Position numbers and translations under genes: made by a program. Under the pieces are notes generated by a model. The model saw only the letters and a program-made list of their open reading frames with translations, did no database searches and was not told the origin of the DNA. From NCBI GenBank assembly GCA_040756515.1, contig JBFLYW010000008.1, positions 1-64,000 on the forward strand: DNA of 64,000 nucleotides, written 5' to 3'. The stretch is from DSXH01 sp020724325 (GTDB taxonomy: Bacteria > Bacteroidota > Ignavibacteria > Ignavibacteriales > Melioribacteraceae). Of the stretch, positions 16,880-26,399 are shown in pieces; positions within the stretch are counted from its first letter, which is position 1; the number at the start of each line of letters is the position of its first letter.

Positions 16880-17755
16880 ATGAAAATATTTATTACCGGC
16901 GGAAGTGGACTGATGGGACAGTTTCTTAACTTAGAATTAAGTAAGTCGCACGAGATATTAACACTATACTATACAAACACCGGTAATTGTCCGCAATATA
17001 ATTCTATAAGGATTGATATATGCGATTATAACAGTCTAAAAAATGTATTTGATTGGTTTGCACCACAGGTTGTAATTCACACTGCAGCTATTTCTAGTGC
17101 AGAAAAAGCTGATGCATTAACTGCAGATCTTGTTTACGAAATTAATGTTAATTCTACACAAAAAATTGCCGAACTTTGCCGAAACCATAAAGTCAGATTA
17201 ATTTACATTTCTACAGATCTTGTTTATGCCGGTTACCGAGGTTCTATGCTGAAAGAAGATGCTAAACTTATTCCAATTTCACTCTATGCAGAAACTAAAT
17301 TAATGGGAGAAGTAAAAATTCAGGAGAGATTGGACAACTATTTAATTCTTCGTGAAGCACTTGTTTATGGAATAGGTCTGAATCATTCACGTAATAATTT
17401 CCATTTGATGTATGATAAACTGAAGAATGGCAATAAAGTTATGTTATTTTCTGACCAGTTTAGAACACCGTTAGCTCTTAAGGATTCTGCAAGAATGATT
17501 TCTGAATTAATTCAAAAGAATATATGCGGTGAAATAATAAATTTTGCCGGCAGCCAGAGAGTCTCACGTTATGAGCTTGGCGAAATATTATGCGGTTATT
17601 TCGGATTTGATAAAAATCTATTAGTTAAATCTACAATGGAAGAATCCGGGGTTTTATATAAAGTTACTGATGTATCGCTCAATATCGATAAGCTAAAATC
17701 CTATGGTATTGAGCCAAAGAGTATATCAGAATCGATAAAGGAAATGTTTACATAA
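16880..17755 (+). CDS. RmlD-like NAD(P)-dependent sugar-nucleotide reductase/epimerase
   Basis: A 291-residue extended short-chain dehydrogenase. It has a Rossmann motif ITGGSGLMGQ (residues 4-13), VVIHTAAISS, ISTDLVYAG and a catalytic YAETK (Tyr-x-x-x-Lys). The nearest known family is RmlD, dTDP-4-dehydrorhamnose reductase, but no other rhamnose genes lie here, so the substrate is uncertain. GAAAGGATC precedes the ATG. The gene faces gatB and its last codons overlap the gatB stop by 8 bp. Confidence 0.85.
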   Translation: MKIFITGGSGLMGQFLNLELSKSHEILTLYYTNTGNCPQYNSIRIDICDYNSLKNVFDWFAPQVVIHTAAISSAEKADALTADLVYEINVNSTQKIAELCRNHKVRLIYISTDLVYAGYRGSMLKEDAKLIPISLYAETKLMGEVKIQERLDNYLILREALVYGIGLNHSRNNFHLMYDKLKNGNKVMLFSDQFRTPLALKDSARMISELIQKNICGEIINFAGSQRVSRYELGEILCGYFGFDKNLLVKSTMEESGVLYKVTDVSLNIDKLKSYGIEPKSISESIKEMFT

Positions 17756-19187
17756 GCTTAAGCTTATTTAGCAATGTGTCATTGACAATTTTAGGATTAG
17801 CTTTTCCATTGGTTTCTTTCATCACCTGACCAACAAGAAAACCGAGAACTTTATCCTTACCTGCAAGATACTCCTTAACATCTTTTGGATTAGAATTAAT
17901 AATTTTTTCAACCGCGCTTTCAATTTGAGATGTGTCGCTTATTTGAACAAGATTTTTTTCTTTAACAATTTTTTCTGGCGGTTTACCTGTGGAAACCATG
18001 TCTGGAAAAATATCTTTAGCAATTTTTCCGCTGATAGTTTTCTCTTCAATCATCTGGATAAGTTTACCTATCGAATGCGGTTTAACAGGAAAATTTTCTA
18101 TAGCAATTTTTCTTTCATTTACGTACTTAAGTACTTCCGTCATTACCCAATTGCTGGCAGATTTATAATCATTTGTTACAGCGAGGATTTGCTCGTAATA
18201 GTCTGCAAGTTCTCTGGTAGATGTTAAGACCCCTGCATCGTAATTAGGCAGGTTATACTGGTTAATAAATCTATCTCTCCTCGCATCAGGTAATTCGGGC
18301 AAATGATTTTTGATATTACTTTTCCATTTATCATCAACAGAAATTGTTACAAGGTCGGGGTCTGGGAAGTATCTGTAATCGTGTGCCTCCTCTTTGGAAC
18401 GCATCGGCAGAACTCTGTTTGAATCTGCGTCCCATAAAAGAGTTTGCTGAATAATTTGCTTACCGTCGTCAAGCAAATTAATTTGTCTTTCTATTTCAAA
18501 AGCAACCGCTCGTTCTACATTTCTAAATGAATTCATGTTTTTAACTTCGGTTTTGGTACCGAATTTAGATTCACCTTTTAATCTAACAGAAATGTTAGCA
18601 TCACACCGCAGCGAGCCCTGTTCCATGTTGCCATCGCAAATTCCAAGGTATGTAACAATTTGTTTTAGTTTTGTTAGATATAAGTATGCTTCTTCTGGCG
18701 TTCTTAAATCAGGTTCGCTTACAATTTCGATTAATGGCGTACCGCATCTGTTTAAATCAATATATGTTGCATCGCTCTGGTCGTGTATGGATTTACCGGC
18801 ATCTTCTTCCAAATGAATTCTTGTTATCCCAATTTCTTTTCTAGTTCCATCTTTAAACTCTATTTCAACTTTACCATAACCGCAAATTGGCTCTTCATAT
18901 TGTGAAATTTGATATCCCTTTGGCAAATCAGGATAGAAATAATTTTTTCTTGCAAAGATTGATCTTTCATTTAGATTACAATTTACTGCCAAACCCATCA
19001 GTATAGTATATTCTACCGCTCTTTTATTCAACACGGGCAGTACACCCGGATGCCCAAGACAAACCGGGCATACATTAGAATTAGGCGGATTCCCAAATTT
19101 AGCGCTGCAGCCGCAGAATATTTTTGTATCTGTTAATAATTGGGCATGAACTTCAAGTCCAATTACAGCTTCGTATTTCGAATTCAT
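17748..19187 (-). CDS. gatB: Asp-tRNA(Asn)/Glu-tRNA(Gln) amidotransferase subunit B
   Basis: Subunit B of the GatCAB complex, which turns mischarged Glu-tRNA(Gln) or Asp-tRNA(Asn) into the correct aminoacyl-tRNA. It shows GLEVHAQL at the N-terminus, the zinc-site Cys set around FCGCSAKFG and CPVCLGHPG, ARKNYFYPDLPKGYQISQ, and a C-terminal helical/YqeY tail from about 330 to 479. The length (479) is normal. gatC is 21 kb away at 40272 and gatA is not in the window, so the complex is encoded at scattered sites. Confidence 0.97.
   Translation of the reverse strand: MNSKYEAVIGLEVHAQLLTDTKIFCGCSAKFGNPPNSNVCPVCLGHPGVLPVLNKRAVEYTILMGLAVNCNLNERSIFARKNYFYPDLPKGYQISQYEEPICGYGKVEIEFKDGTRKEIGITRIHLEEDAGKSIHDQSDATYIDLNRCGTPLIEIVSEPDLRTPEEAYLYLTKLKQIVTYLGICDGNMEQGSLRCDANISVRLKGESKFGTKTEVKNMNSFRNVERAVAFEIERQINLLDDGKQIIQQTLLWDADSNRVLPMRSKEEAHDYRYFPDPDLVTISVDDKWKSNIKNHLPELPDARRDRFINQYNLPNYDAGVLTSTRELADYYEQILAVTNDYKSASNWVMTEVLKYVNERKIAIENFPVKPHSIGKLIQMIEEKTISGKIAKDIFPDMVSTGKPPEKIVKEKNLVQISDTSQIESAVEKIINSNPKDVKEYLAGKDKVLGFLVGQVMKETNGKANPKIVNDTLLNKLKLM
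17752..17767. repeat. 16-bp perfect palindrome at convergent gene ends
   Basis: ATAAGCTTAAGCTTAT is its own reverse complement and covers the end of the RmlD-like gene and the last codons of gatB. Its position between convergent stops suggests a compact two-way mRNA end, though neither side has a strong U-tract. Confidence 0.5.
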
Positions 19188-19313
19188 TGTATCGTTAATT
19201 TTTTGTGACGAAGATAATTAAAAATCATCTAATTTTTTTATTAATCAACCAGTCTTTACTTTCCGTAAAATATTATTAATTTGAGCAAGTCAATGTCTTA
19301 AACTGAGGAGAAT

Positions 19314-20039
19314 ATGCAATTAGATGTTCTTGTTTTTGCAGCACACCCGGATGACGCCGAGCTATCCATGGGTGGAACTATTGCTAAACTGACCCATGCA
19401 GAATTCAAAGTTGGAATTATAGATTTAAGCAGGGGAGAAATTGGTACAAGAGGTTCTATCGATACAAGAAAAGAAGAAGCTCAGAAAGCTTCTGCAATAT
19501 TAAAATTGACCGTTAGAGAAAATCTTGGTTTGAAAGATGGCAGCTTAAAAATGTGTGAAGAATACATGCTTCATGTTGTTTCAAAAATTCGCAAATATCG
19601 TCCTAAATTTGTTTTTGCACCTTATTTTAATGATCGTCACCCGGATCATATTGGAACAAGCCAGTTAGTTAAAGAAGCATTTTTTTTCTCGGGTTTGCCC
19701 AAAATAGCTTCTGAGGATAATGGGAAAATTCAAAGCTCGTTTAGACCAGAAAAACTGATTTATTATATGCAGATGTATGAATTCAAACCTTCTTTTATTG
19801 TGGATATAAGTTCTACTTTCGAAATAAAAATGAAATCAATTCATGCTTTCGAAACACAATTTCATAATCCGGAAAGTTTTGAACCGGAAACATTTATCAG
19901 CCAACCCAACTTTCTAAAGTTCCTGGAAGCTCGTGCTAAAGTAAACGGTTTTAAAATAGGAAAAGATTACGGCGAACCATTTTATTGTGAAGAGGAAATC
20001 GAATTCGATATAATAAATAAGCTGCAGAAAAATAGTTGA
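19314..20039 (+). CDS. bshB1: Bacillithiol biosynthesis deacetylase BshB1
   Basis: LmbE/PIG-L-type zinc deacetylase of 241 residues that removes acetate from GlcNAc-malate in bacillithiol synthesis. AAHPDDAELSMGGT gives the HPDD zinc motif, RGEIGTRGS is typical of BshB1, and NDRHPDHIGTS gives the third ligand. GAGGAG lies six bases before the ATG. bshA and bshC are not in the window. The SLC13 transporter follows after about 26 bp and may be co-transcribed. BshB1 versus another PIG-L deacetylase is decided by the RGE.GTRG motif. Confidence 0.9.
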   Translation: MQLDVLVFAAHPDDAELSMGGTIAKLTHAEFKVGIIDLSRGEIGTRGSIDTRKEEAQKASAILKLTVRENLGLKDGSLKMCEEYMLHVVSKIRKYRPKFVFAPYFNDRHPDHIGTSQLVKEAFFFSGLPKIASEDNGKIQSSFRPEKLIYYMQMYEFKPSFIVDISSTFEIKMKSIHAFETQFHNPESFEPETFISQPNFLKFLEARAKVNGFKIGKDYGEPFYCEEEIEFDIINKLQKNS

Positions 20040-20065
20040 AATCTTTCTTCATTTAATTGAGATTA

Positions 20066-21559
20066 ATGGAACCACTGAAAAGCTTTAGTCTAAATTCATT
20101 CTCTATTAAGAGTATCGGTTTATTTCTTGGAATCTTACTTTTTATAATAATCTGGATTTTTACAGATTTTGGTGCAGAATATTATAACGCGAAGCTCGTC
20201 TTTGCAGTTGCAGCACTGATGGCTGCCTGGTGGATTTTTGAACCGGTTCCATTGGCTGCTACTTCTTTGATTCCCCTTATACTTTTCCCGGCTCTTGGGG
20301 TTGTATCTGCTTCCGATATTGCTCCTGAATATATGAACTCTACAATCATGCTTTTTATAGGTGGATTCATAATCGCTGTTGCCATGGAAAAATGGCATCT
20401 CCATAAAAGAATTGCATTGAGTGTAATTTTGTTATTCGGTAATAGTCCTTCTAAAATCATATTAGGATTTATGGTAGCATCGGGATTTATATCGATGTGG
20501 ATTTCGAATACAGCTGCTTGCCTTATGGTATTACCGATAGGACTTGCAATTATTTATAAAGTTGAAGCAGAATTCGGAATAGAGCGCAGTTCTAATTTTT
20601 CGAAGTCCATTATGCTTGCAATCGCTTATTCCTGTACGATTGGTGGAATTGCTACACTTATTGGGACACCACCTAATTTAATTTTTCAACGTATGTATAA
20701 AATCTATTTCCCGGATGAACCGATGATCAAATTCAGCGAATGGATGGTGTTTGGTGTTCCACTTGCTGCTGCTATGTTAATTGTTACATGGTTTATTCTA
20801 ACAAAAGTAGTTTATCGTTTCGATAGCGGTATGGTTCTTAATAAAAATATAATTTGTGATGAAAAAAATAAACTTGGTAAAATGACATATGAAGAAAGTA
20901 GTGTATTAGTTCTATTTTTTATCACTGCTTTTCTATGGGTCTTTAGAAGTGACCTAGAACTCGGTTTAGTTACATTACCTGGATGGTCTGGTCTCTTTCC
21001 GGCAGCTGCATTTATTGATGACAGCACTGTAGCAATTTCGATGGCTTTGCTGCTTTTTCTAATTCCAAGCAGTTCGAGTTCAAGTAAAATTAATTTTTTA
21101 CTTGAACAAAAAGATATTGGGAAAGTGCCCTGGGATATTGTTCTGCTGTTTGGCGGAGGTTTTGCTCTTGCAGATGGATTTGTTAAAAGCGGTTTATCAA
21201 AACTTATTGGGCAGGAATTTTCGGGACTCGCTGGTTTACCAATTATTCTTATACTCGTAATAATTTGTACAATTGTAGTATTTACGAGTGAGCTTACATC
21301 AAACACAGCGCAAACTACGGTAATTCTTCCCGTACTTGCATCGCTTGCAATTGAAACTGGCATTGATCCTCTTATACTTATGATACCAGCCACTTTTTCC
21401 GTTTCGCTCGCTTTTATGATGCCCGTTGGAACACCGCCCAATGCAATTGTATTTGGAAGCAGGAAATTATCAATCCAGGATATGGTTAAAGCGGGTTTCA
21501 TACTTAATGTCATCGGGATAGTTCTGGTAATCTTTCTTGCCAAAATTTTCTTTATTTGA
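20066..21559 (+). CDS. SLC13/DASS-family sodium-coupled anion transporter
   Basis: Inner-membrane protein of about 497 residues with 11 or more hydrophobic segments. The two substrate/Na+ motifs of the divalent anion-sodium symporter family are visible: SNTAACLMVLP with LIGTPPNLIF, and SNTAQTTVILPVL with VGTPPNAIVFGS. Members carry dicarboxylates, citrate or sulfate; which one cannot be read from sequence here. The frame is open to a TTG at 20057, but the ATG at 20066 is the more likely start. A dicarboxylate substrate would fit the malic enzyme in this region, but that is speculation. Confidence 0.9.
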   Translation: MEPLKSFSLNSFSIKSIGLFLGILLFIIIWIFTDFGAEYYNAKLVFAVAALMAAWWIFEPVPLAATSLIPLILFPALGVVSASDIAPEYMNSTIMLFIGGFIIAVAMEKWHLHKRIALSVILLFGNSPSKIILGFMVASGFISMWISNTAACLMVLPIGLAIIYKVEAEFGIERSSNFSKSIMLAIAYSCTIGGIATLIGTPPNLIFQRMYKIYFPDEPMIKFSEWMVFGVPLAAAMLIVTWFILTKVVYRFDSGMVLNKNIICDEKNKLGKMTYEESSVLVLFFITAFLWVFRSDLELGLVTLPGWSGLFPAAAFIDDSTVAISMALLLFLIPSSSSSSKINFLLEQKDIGKVPWDIVLLFGGGFALADGFVKSGLSKLIGQEFSGLAGLPIILILVIICTIVVFTSELTSNTAQTTVILPVLASLAIETGIDPLILMIPATFSVSLAFMMPVGTPPNAIVFGSRKLSIQDMVKAGFILNVIGIVLVIFLAKIFFI

Positions 21560-21623
21560 TCTTTACTAATGTGAATCCATCAATATCATTTATCATCTAA
21601 TGAAATAAAAAAAAGAGTGAATT

Positions 21624-22010
21624 ATGGACTGGCACAATTCTAAAGTGGTTAATTATTCGTTTGATGAATCAGTTACAAAAGTAACCGAGGAATTGAATAA
21701 AGAAGGATTTGGCATTCTAACCGAAATAGATGTTAAGGACACATTGAAAAAGAAATTAGATGTAGATTTCAGGAAGTATAAAATTCTTGGTGCTTGCAAT
21801 CCGCCATTCGCATATAAAGCATTGCAAATTGAGGAAGCTCTTGGTGTTTTATTGCCATGTAACGTTGTTGTACAGGAAAAGAGCGATAACAAAGTATATA
21901 TTAGTTTTATCAATCCAATGGCATCGATGATGCATGTTGGAAATCCTTCACTTGAAGAAATTGCCAATGAAGTATCAGAAAAGTTGAAAAAGGTATTAAA
22001 GAGTATTTAG
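21624..22010 (+). CDS. DUF302 protein
   Basis: Small cytoplasmic protein of 128 residues matching the DUF302 (TT1751-like) family: an alpha/beta fold with GFGILTEIDVKDTLKKKL, YKILGACNPPFAYKAL and LPCNVVVQE. The family's biochemical role is unknown; it is often linked to oxidative or metal stress. AAAAAGAGTGA precedes the ATG. It lies 64 bp after the transporter on the same strand and converges on the peptidase-like gene at 22037. Confidence 0.88.
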   Translation: MDWHNSKVVNYSFDESVTKVTEELNKEGFGILTEIDVKDTLKKKLDVDFRKYKILGACNPPFAYKALQIEEALGVLLPCNVVVQEKSDNKVYISFINPMASMMHVGNPSLEEIANEVSEKLKKVLKSI

Positions 22011-22036
22011 AAGACAGGATATTTGGCGTTCGCGTT

Positions 22037-22762
22037 TTAATAATATTTATTTTTTATGTAATCAATCCAATTGCCGTTATACTGTTTTATATTGTTTGGG
22101 TGTCTTAATAGAACTGCCAGTTTTTCCTTTCCTTGAGTTTGAACGATAAAGTCAATAAATAAAAAAGAAAATAAATCAGGAGCAGGTATTTTTTTATAAT
22201 TAATAATCATCTGTTCAACTGAAGGAATAAAATTTATCTGTCTTACATTCTTCGAAGCCATATCCAAATAAAAATCCCTTGAACTGAAATAACAAGCAAT
22301 TCCCTCATCAATACAAAGCGGCGGAGGGTTTTCTAATTTGTCTATTAGTATGTGAACATATTCATGAACAAGAAAGTACAATCGATCTTTATAATTAATA
22401 ATACCTATCTTTCTTTCAGCAGCTAAGGGAGATAAAGGAGATACTAATTGAATTTTGCCATTTCCAGAAATTGCAGGGCTGTTCTTTAAGTCGGAATTTA
22501 TGATTGAACGATTATAACTTTCCTGACTTGGATATATTTCAATGATTACTGAATTATCAAAGTCTATTTTTAATTCCATACAGATTTTGGGAATTTCCTT
22601 CTCACAAGCCTGTAATAAGTCCTTAACAGAGTTTGTATCTATAACGCTATATCTAAACTCTCCAAATTTTGTATCCAATGAATAATTCAATTCTTGCGAG
22701 TAGCAGCTGTATGTTAATCCGATAAGGAAGAGTATGGTAATATTATTAAAAAACGTTCTCAT
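22037..22762 (-). CDS. Exported gluzincin-type metallopeptidase (peptidase MA-like)
   Basis: The 241-residue protein has a signal peptide (about residues 1-22, cleavage near YSCYSQ). Residues 133-137 read HEYVH, a HExxH zinc site, and 15 residues later DEGIACYF supplies the Glu of gluzincins (HExxH...DEG). This matches the small peptidase-MA-like family of exported putative proteases. Flanking sequence is unremarkable; it stands alone on the minus strand between the DUF302 gene and ettA. Substrate unknown. The active-site residues are intact, in contrast to the M6 protein at 56708. Confidence 0.72.
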   Translation of the reverse strand: MRTFFNNITILFLIGLTYSCYSQELNYSLDTKFGEFRYSVIDTNSVKDLLQACEKEIPKICMELKIDFDNSVIIEIYPSQESYNRSIINSDLKNSPAISGNGKIQLVSPLSPLAAERKIGIINYKDRLYFLVHEYVHILIDKLENPPPLCIDEGIACYFSSRDFYLDMASKNVRQINFIPSVEQMIINYKKIPAPDLFSFLFIDFIVQTQGKEKLAVLLRHPNNIKQYNGNWIDYIKNKYY

Positions 22763-22867
22763 GTTGAATGAAGATTAGTCACTTTAACATTACGCACAGT
22801 TAGTGTTCACAGGAATCTATTTATCTGCGAACTCATTTACCAAACTTTCTAAATTATAATACTTAAG

Positions 22868-24550
22868 CTACCTCGTCAGTTTCTTGTATTTTACTCTATG
22901 CGGAATATCTGCATCCTTACCTAATCTTTGTCTTCTGTTCTCCTGATAATCTGAAAAGTTTCCTTCGAACCATACGACTTTACTATCGTTTTCAAAAGAA
23001 AGGATGTGTGTACAAATTCTATCAAGAAACCATCTATCGTGACTAATTACAACTGCGCAGCCGGCAAAATTTAGAAGTCCCTCTTCAAGAGCACGCATTG
23101 TATTTACGTCTAAATCGTTAGTTGGTTCATCAAGAAGAATTACATTGGCATGTTCTTTAAGAGCCAGGGCTAATTGAACTCTATTGCGTTCACCGCCGGA
23201 AAGCATTCCTACTTTTTTTTGTTGATCAGCGCCGGTAAAATTAAACTGACCTACATAAGCCCGCGAATTAATTTCTCTGTTACCAAGTCGTAAAAGTTCA
23301 TCGCCGCCAGAAATCATTTGCCATACAGTTTTTTCAGAGTCGAGATTTTCTCTGCTCTGATCTACATACGCAAGTTTTACAGTTTCTCCTACTTTGAAAG
23401 TACCGCTGTCTGGTTTTTCCTGCCCTACAATCATTCTAAATAGAGTTGTTTTACCGGCTCCATTAGGTCCAATAACACCTACAATTCCTCCGGGAGGGAG
23501 TTTGAAGCTAAGATTTTCAAACAAAAGTTTATCGCCATAAGATTTAGAAATATTTTCTGCTTCAATAACTACATTCCCTAATCGTGGTCCGGAAGGAATA
23601 TATAATTCCAAATCTTTCTGTCTATTCTCGGTTTCTTCTTTCAACATTTCTTCGTAGGAAGAAATTCTTGCTTTCGATTTAGCATGACGTGCTCTGGGTG
23701 CAAGTCTAATCCATTCCAATTCGCGTTGTAAAGTTTTCTGACGTTCTGTTTCCTTCTTCTCTTCTATTTTAAGCCGATTCTTCTTCTGATCTAACCAAGA
23801 AGAGTAGTTCCCTTTCCATGGAATTCCCTCTCCTTTATCGAGCTCCAAAATCCATCCGGCAACATTATCCAGAAAATACCTGTCGTGTGTAACAGCTATT
23901 ACAGTGCCGGCATACCTGTTTAATTCTGCTTCAAGCCAGAGTACAGTTTCTGCATCCAGGTGATTTGTCGGTTCATCCAGCAGCAGAATGTCTGGTCGTT
24001 TTAGAAGTAAACGGCATAAAGCAACGCGTCTTCTTTCTCCGCCCGATAAGATTTTAACCGGAGTATCTGGCGGAGGACAGCCGAGTACATCCATAGCCAT
24101 TTCAAGTTTCGAATCGAGATCCCACGCATCAAGATGATCTAACCGTTCCTGAACTTTACCCTGACGTTCAAGAAGATCGTTCATTTCATCATCTGTCATT
24201 GGTTCAGCAAACTTAGCATTTATCTCGTCGTATTCACGTAAGACATCTACAATTTCCTGAACTCCTTCTTGAACCACTTCTTTAACTGTTTTGGAGTCAT
24301 CTAATTTCGGTTCTTGTTCTAATAATCCTATTTTAAATCCAGGCGATACTGCTGTTTCGCCGTTAAAATCTTTATCCACTCCTCCCAGGATTTTAAGCAG
24401 TGAACTTTTGCCGGAGCCATTGAGACCCAGCACACCAATCTTTGCTCCGTAGAAATATGATAAATAAATATCTTTAAGGACCGGTTTGGTGTCGTAATAC
24501 TTGCTTACACCGATCATTGAATAAATTATTTTGTTGGGTTCGTTGGACAT
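22868..24550 (-). CDS. ettA: ABC-F translational throttle protein EttA
   Basis: A 560-residue cytoplasmic ABC-F ATPase with two nucleotide-binding domains. Domain 1 has GLNGSGKSSLLK, LSGGERRRVAL and LLDEPTNHLD. Domain 2 has GPNGAGKTTLF, LSGGERNRVQL and LLDEPTNDLD. The arm and the interdomain linker (about 250-310, rich in Lys/Arg) fit EttA, which binds the ribosomal E site and gates the first elongation step according to ATP level. The length matches E. coli EttA (555). A candidate promoter lies just upstream on the minus strand. Confidence 0.95.
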   Translation of the reverse strand: MSNEPNKIIYSMIGVSKYYDTKPVLKDIYLSYFYGAKIGVLGLNGSGKSSLLKILGGVDKDFNGETAVSPGFKIGLLEQEPKLDDSKTVKEVVQEGVQEIVDVLREYDEINAKFAEPMTDDEMNDLLERQGKVQERLDHLDAWDLDSKLEMAMDVLGCPPPDTPVKILSGGERRRVALCRLLLKRPDILLLDEPTNHLDAETVLWLEAELNRYAGTVIAVTHDRYFLDNVAGWILELDKGEGIPWKGNYSSWLDQKKNRLKIEEKKETERQKTLQRELEWIRLAPRARHAKSKARISSYEEMLKEETENRQKDLELYIPSGPRLGNVVIEAENISKSYGDKLLFENLSFKLPPGGIVGVIGPNGAGKTTLFRMIVGQEKPDSGTFKVGETVKLAYVDQSRENLDSEKTVWQMISGGDELLRLGNREINSRAYVGQFNFTGADQQKKVGMLSGGERNRVQLALALKEHANVILLDEPTNDLDVNTMRALEEGLLNFAGCAVVISHDRWFLDRICTHILSFENDSKVVWFEGNFSDYQENRRQRLGKDADIPHRVKYKKLTR

Positions 24551-24580
24551 ATAATTATTTTATTTTTTTATGAAGTGGTG

Positions 24581-24588
24581 CAAAGTTA
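24581..24588 (-). promoter_or_regulatory. -7 promoter element for ettA
   Basis: On the minus strand this is TAACTTTG, an exact match to the Bacteroidota -7 element TAnnTTTG, 31 bases ahead of the ettA start. The matching -33 TTTG is weak (TTCA-like at the expected spacing), so the call rests mainly on the -7 box. Confidence 0.4.
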
Positions 24589-24694
24589 GTATAAATATCA
24601 TACATAATGAAGAGAAGAAATATAACAGGTAAGCTTGGAATGATCTTGCAGCATTCAGCGAAATAATTTTTTTAGAAAAGGGACTTTAATCACT

Positions 24695-24726
24695 TTTGCC
24701 TTTCCAAATTCTAAGACATAACTTTC
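24695..24726 (+). promoter_or_regulatory. Candidate promoter for sthA
   Basis: TTTG (24695-24698) and TAACTTTC (24719-24726) are 20 bases apart and match the Bacteroidota TTTG-N20-TAnnTTTG pattern with one mismatch. The sthA ATG is at 24754. Confidence 0.45.
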
Positions 24727-24753
24727 GGTTGTTAGCTCAACAAAATTTAAAAT

Positions 24754-26139
24754 ATGGAAAAATTTGATGTAATAGTAATTGGAAGCGGACCCGGAGGCGA
24801 AGGAGCCGCTATGGCTTGTTCCAAACACGGAAAGAAGGTTGCGGTTTGTGACGACTTTTCGCTTGTTGGCGGTGCCAATACTCATAAAGGTACAATACCA
24901 AGTAAAGCTTTGCGGCATGCCAGTCAGATTCTAATGGACGGCGGACGATTAGCCGGCTCGGACTATCAGACTTTACTCCGACAAACAGAATCAATTATTA
25001 AAAGTCAGGTAGAATTAAGAGAAAGTTTTTACAGGAGAAATAATGTTAAGCTTATAATTGGGCGTGCGCGGTTTCTAAATCCTAATAGAATTGAAATAAC
25101 GGAGCACAACGGGCTTAAAAAAATTTATGAAGCAGAAGCATTTGTAATCTCTACCGGCTCGCGTCCGTATCATCCGCCCGATGTTGATTTCGACCATCCT
25201 CGTATTATCGACAGCGATAAACTTCTAAAAATAAAAGACAATCCAAAGACATTAACAATATACGGGGCGGGAGTTATTGGCTGCGAGTATGCATCAATTT
25301 TTCGAGGATTGAGTATCAAAGTAAATTTAATTAATACTCGTCATCAACTCCTCTCATTTCTTGATGACGAAATAATAGATGCGCTTGCATACCATTTGCG
25401 CGAAAACGGTGTATTGATTAGACACAACGAAGAATATAAGAAAGTAACGCCCGACTCATCCGGTGTTACAATTTATTTGAAATCGAACAAAGAAATTAGA
25501 AGCGAATACCTTTTATGGGCTCAGGGTCGTACGGGTAACTCTCAGAACATGGGACTTGAAGAGATGGGAATAATTTCTGATGGACGCGGATCAATTCCTG
25601 TTAATAAGTATTACCAAACAACAATTCCGAATATTTATGCTGTGGGTGATGTTATCGGTTATCCTTCGCTTGCAAGCGCTGCGTATGATCAGGGAAGATT
25701 TGCCGCCAGAAATCTACTGTTTAATGAAAATGCAAATCTAAATATTGAAGATATACCAACAGGTATTTATACTTTACCAGAGATTAGCTCTGTTGGGCTT
25801 AATGAAAGAGAACTAACAGAGAAAAAAATTCCCTATGAAGTTGGTCATTCATTTTTCAAACATCTTGCAAGAGCACAGATAACAGGAAGAACGGTAGGAA
25901 TGTTGAAGATTCTTTTCCACCGCGAGTCACTGAAAATACTTGGTATTCATTGCTTCGGATACGGTGCTTCAGAAATTATTCATATTGGACAGGCAATTAT
26001 GTCCAGGAAAGATGAGGGGAATAATATTACTTACTTTGTAAACACTACATTTAATTATCCTACAATGGCAGAGGCATATCGTGTTGCAGCGCTTAATGGT
26101 TTGAACAGAGTTGAATTAACCAAAAGAGGTAAGCAGTAG
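24754..26139 (+). CDS. sthA: Soluble NAD(P) transhydrogenase-type flavoprotein
   Basis: A 461-residue FAD disulfide-reductase-fold protein. GSGPGGEGAA (residues 11-20) binds FAD. THKGTIPSKALRHA is the SthA signature (E. coli reads CTHWGTIPSKALRHA); the redox-active CxxxxC of lipoamide dehydrogenase is absent, as expected for SthA, and here even the first Cys is Asn (GGANTHKGT). GAGVIGCEYASIF binds NAD(P), and VGDVIGYPSLASAA is the second FAD motif. The enzyme moves hydride between NADPH and NAD+. It is monocistronic, and the 135-bp repeat array follows it. Confidence 0.9.
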   Translation: MEKFDVIVIGSGPGGEGAAMACSKHGKKVAVCDDFSLVGGANTHKGTIPSKALRHASQILMDGGRLAGSDYQTLLRQTESIIKSQVELRESFYRRNNVKLIIGRARFLNPNRIEITEHNGLKKIYEAEAFVISTGSRPYHPPDVDFDHPRIIDSDKLLKIKDNPKTLTIYGAGVIGCEYASIFRGLSIKVNLINTRHQLLSFLDDEIIDALAYHLRENGVLIRHNEEYKKVTPDSSGVTIYLKSNKEIRSEYLLWAQGRTGNSQNMGLEEMGIISDGRGSIPVNKYYQTTIPNIYAVGDVIGYPSLASAAYDQGRFAARNLLFNENANLNIEDIPTGIYTLPEISSVGLNERELTEKKIPYEVGHSFFKHLARAQITGRTVGMLKILFHRESLKILGIHCFGYGASEIIHIGQAIMSRKDEGNNITYFVNTTFNYPTMAEAYRVAALNGLNRVELTKRGKQ

Positions 26140-26399
26140 GTTCAAGATTTTTGAATGAATTATTAGCATAATTGATTTTGAATTAACTGCTGCATTGCTC
26201 ATTGACAAAATCCGTTAGGTGAATTAAGTAGATGTTGGGCATAAGTAATCATTTATTTGAAAAACGGAAAGCAGATTAAACTATTTATCTATGATTTATA
26301 CTGGTAATTTTTTGAATTATTACTTTTGCTCAAGTTTTTCTATTAATAACTGAAGTTACGCATACTTTTGAAAAGCCTTAGTCATAAAAGCACCAAAAA

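Noticed and set aside
20812..21543. Long antisense open frame (243 codons) opposite the SLC13 gene
   Set aside because: Its composition mirrors the membrane-protein frame on the plus strand, there is no ribosome-binding site, and the plus-strand product has clear family motifs.
24840..24925. SthA as lipoamide dehydrogenase or mercuric reductase
   Set aside because: The redox CxxxxC pair is absent (GGANTHKGT), and THKGTIPSKALRHA fits the transhydrogenase family.
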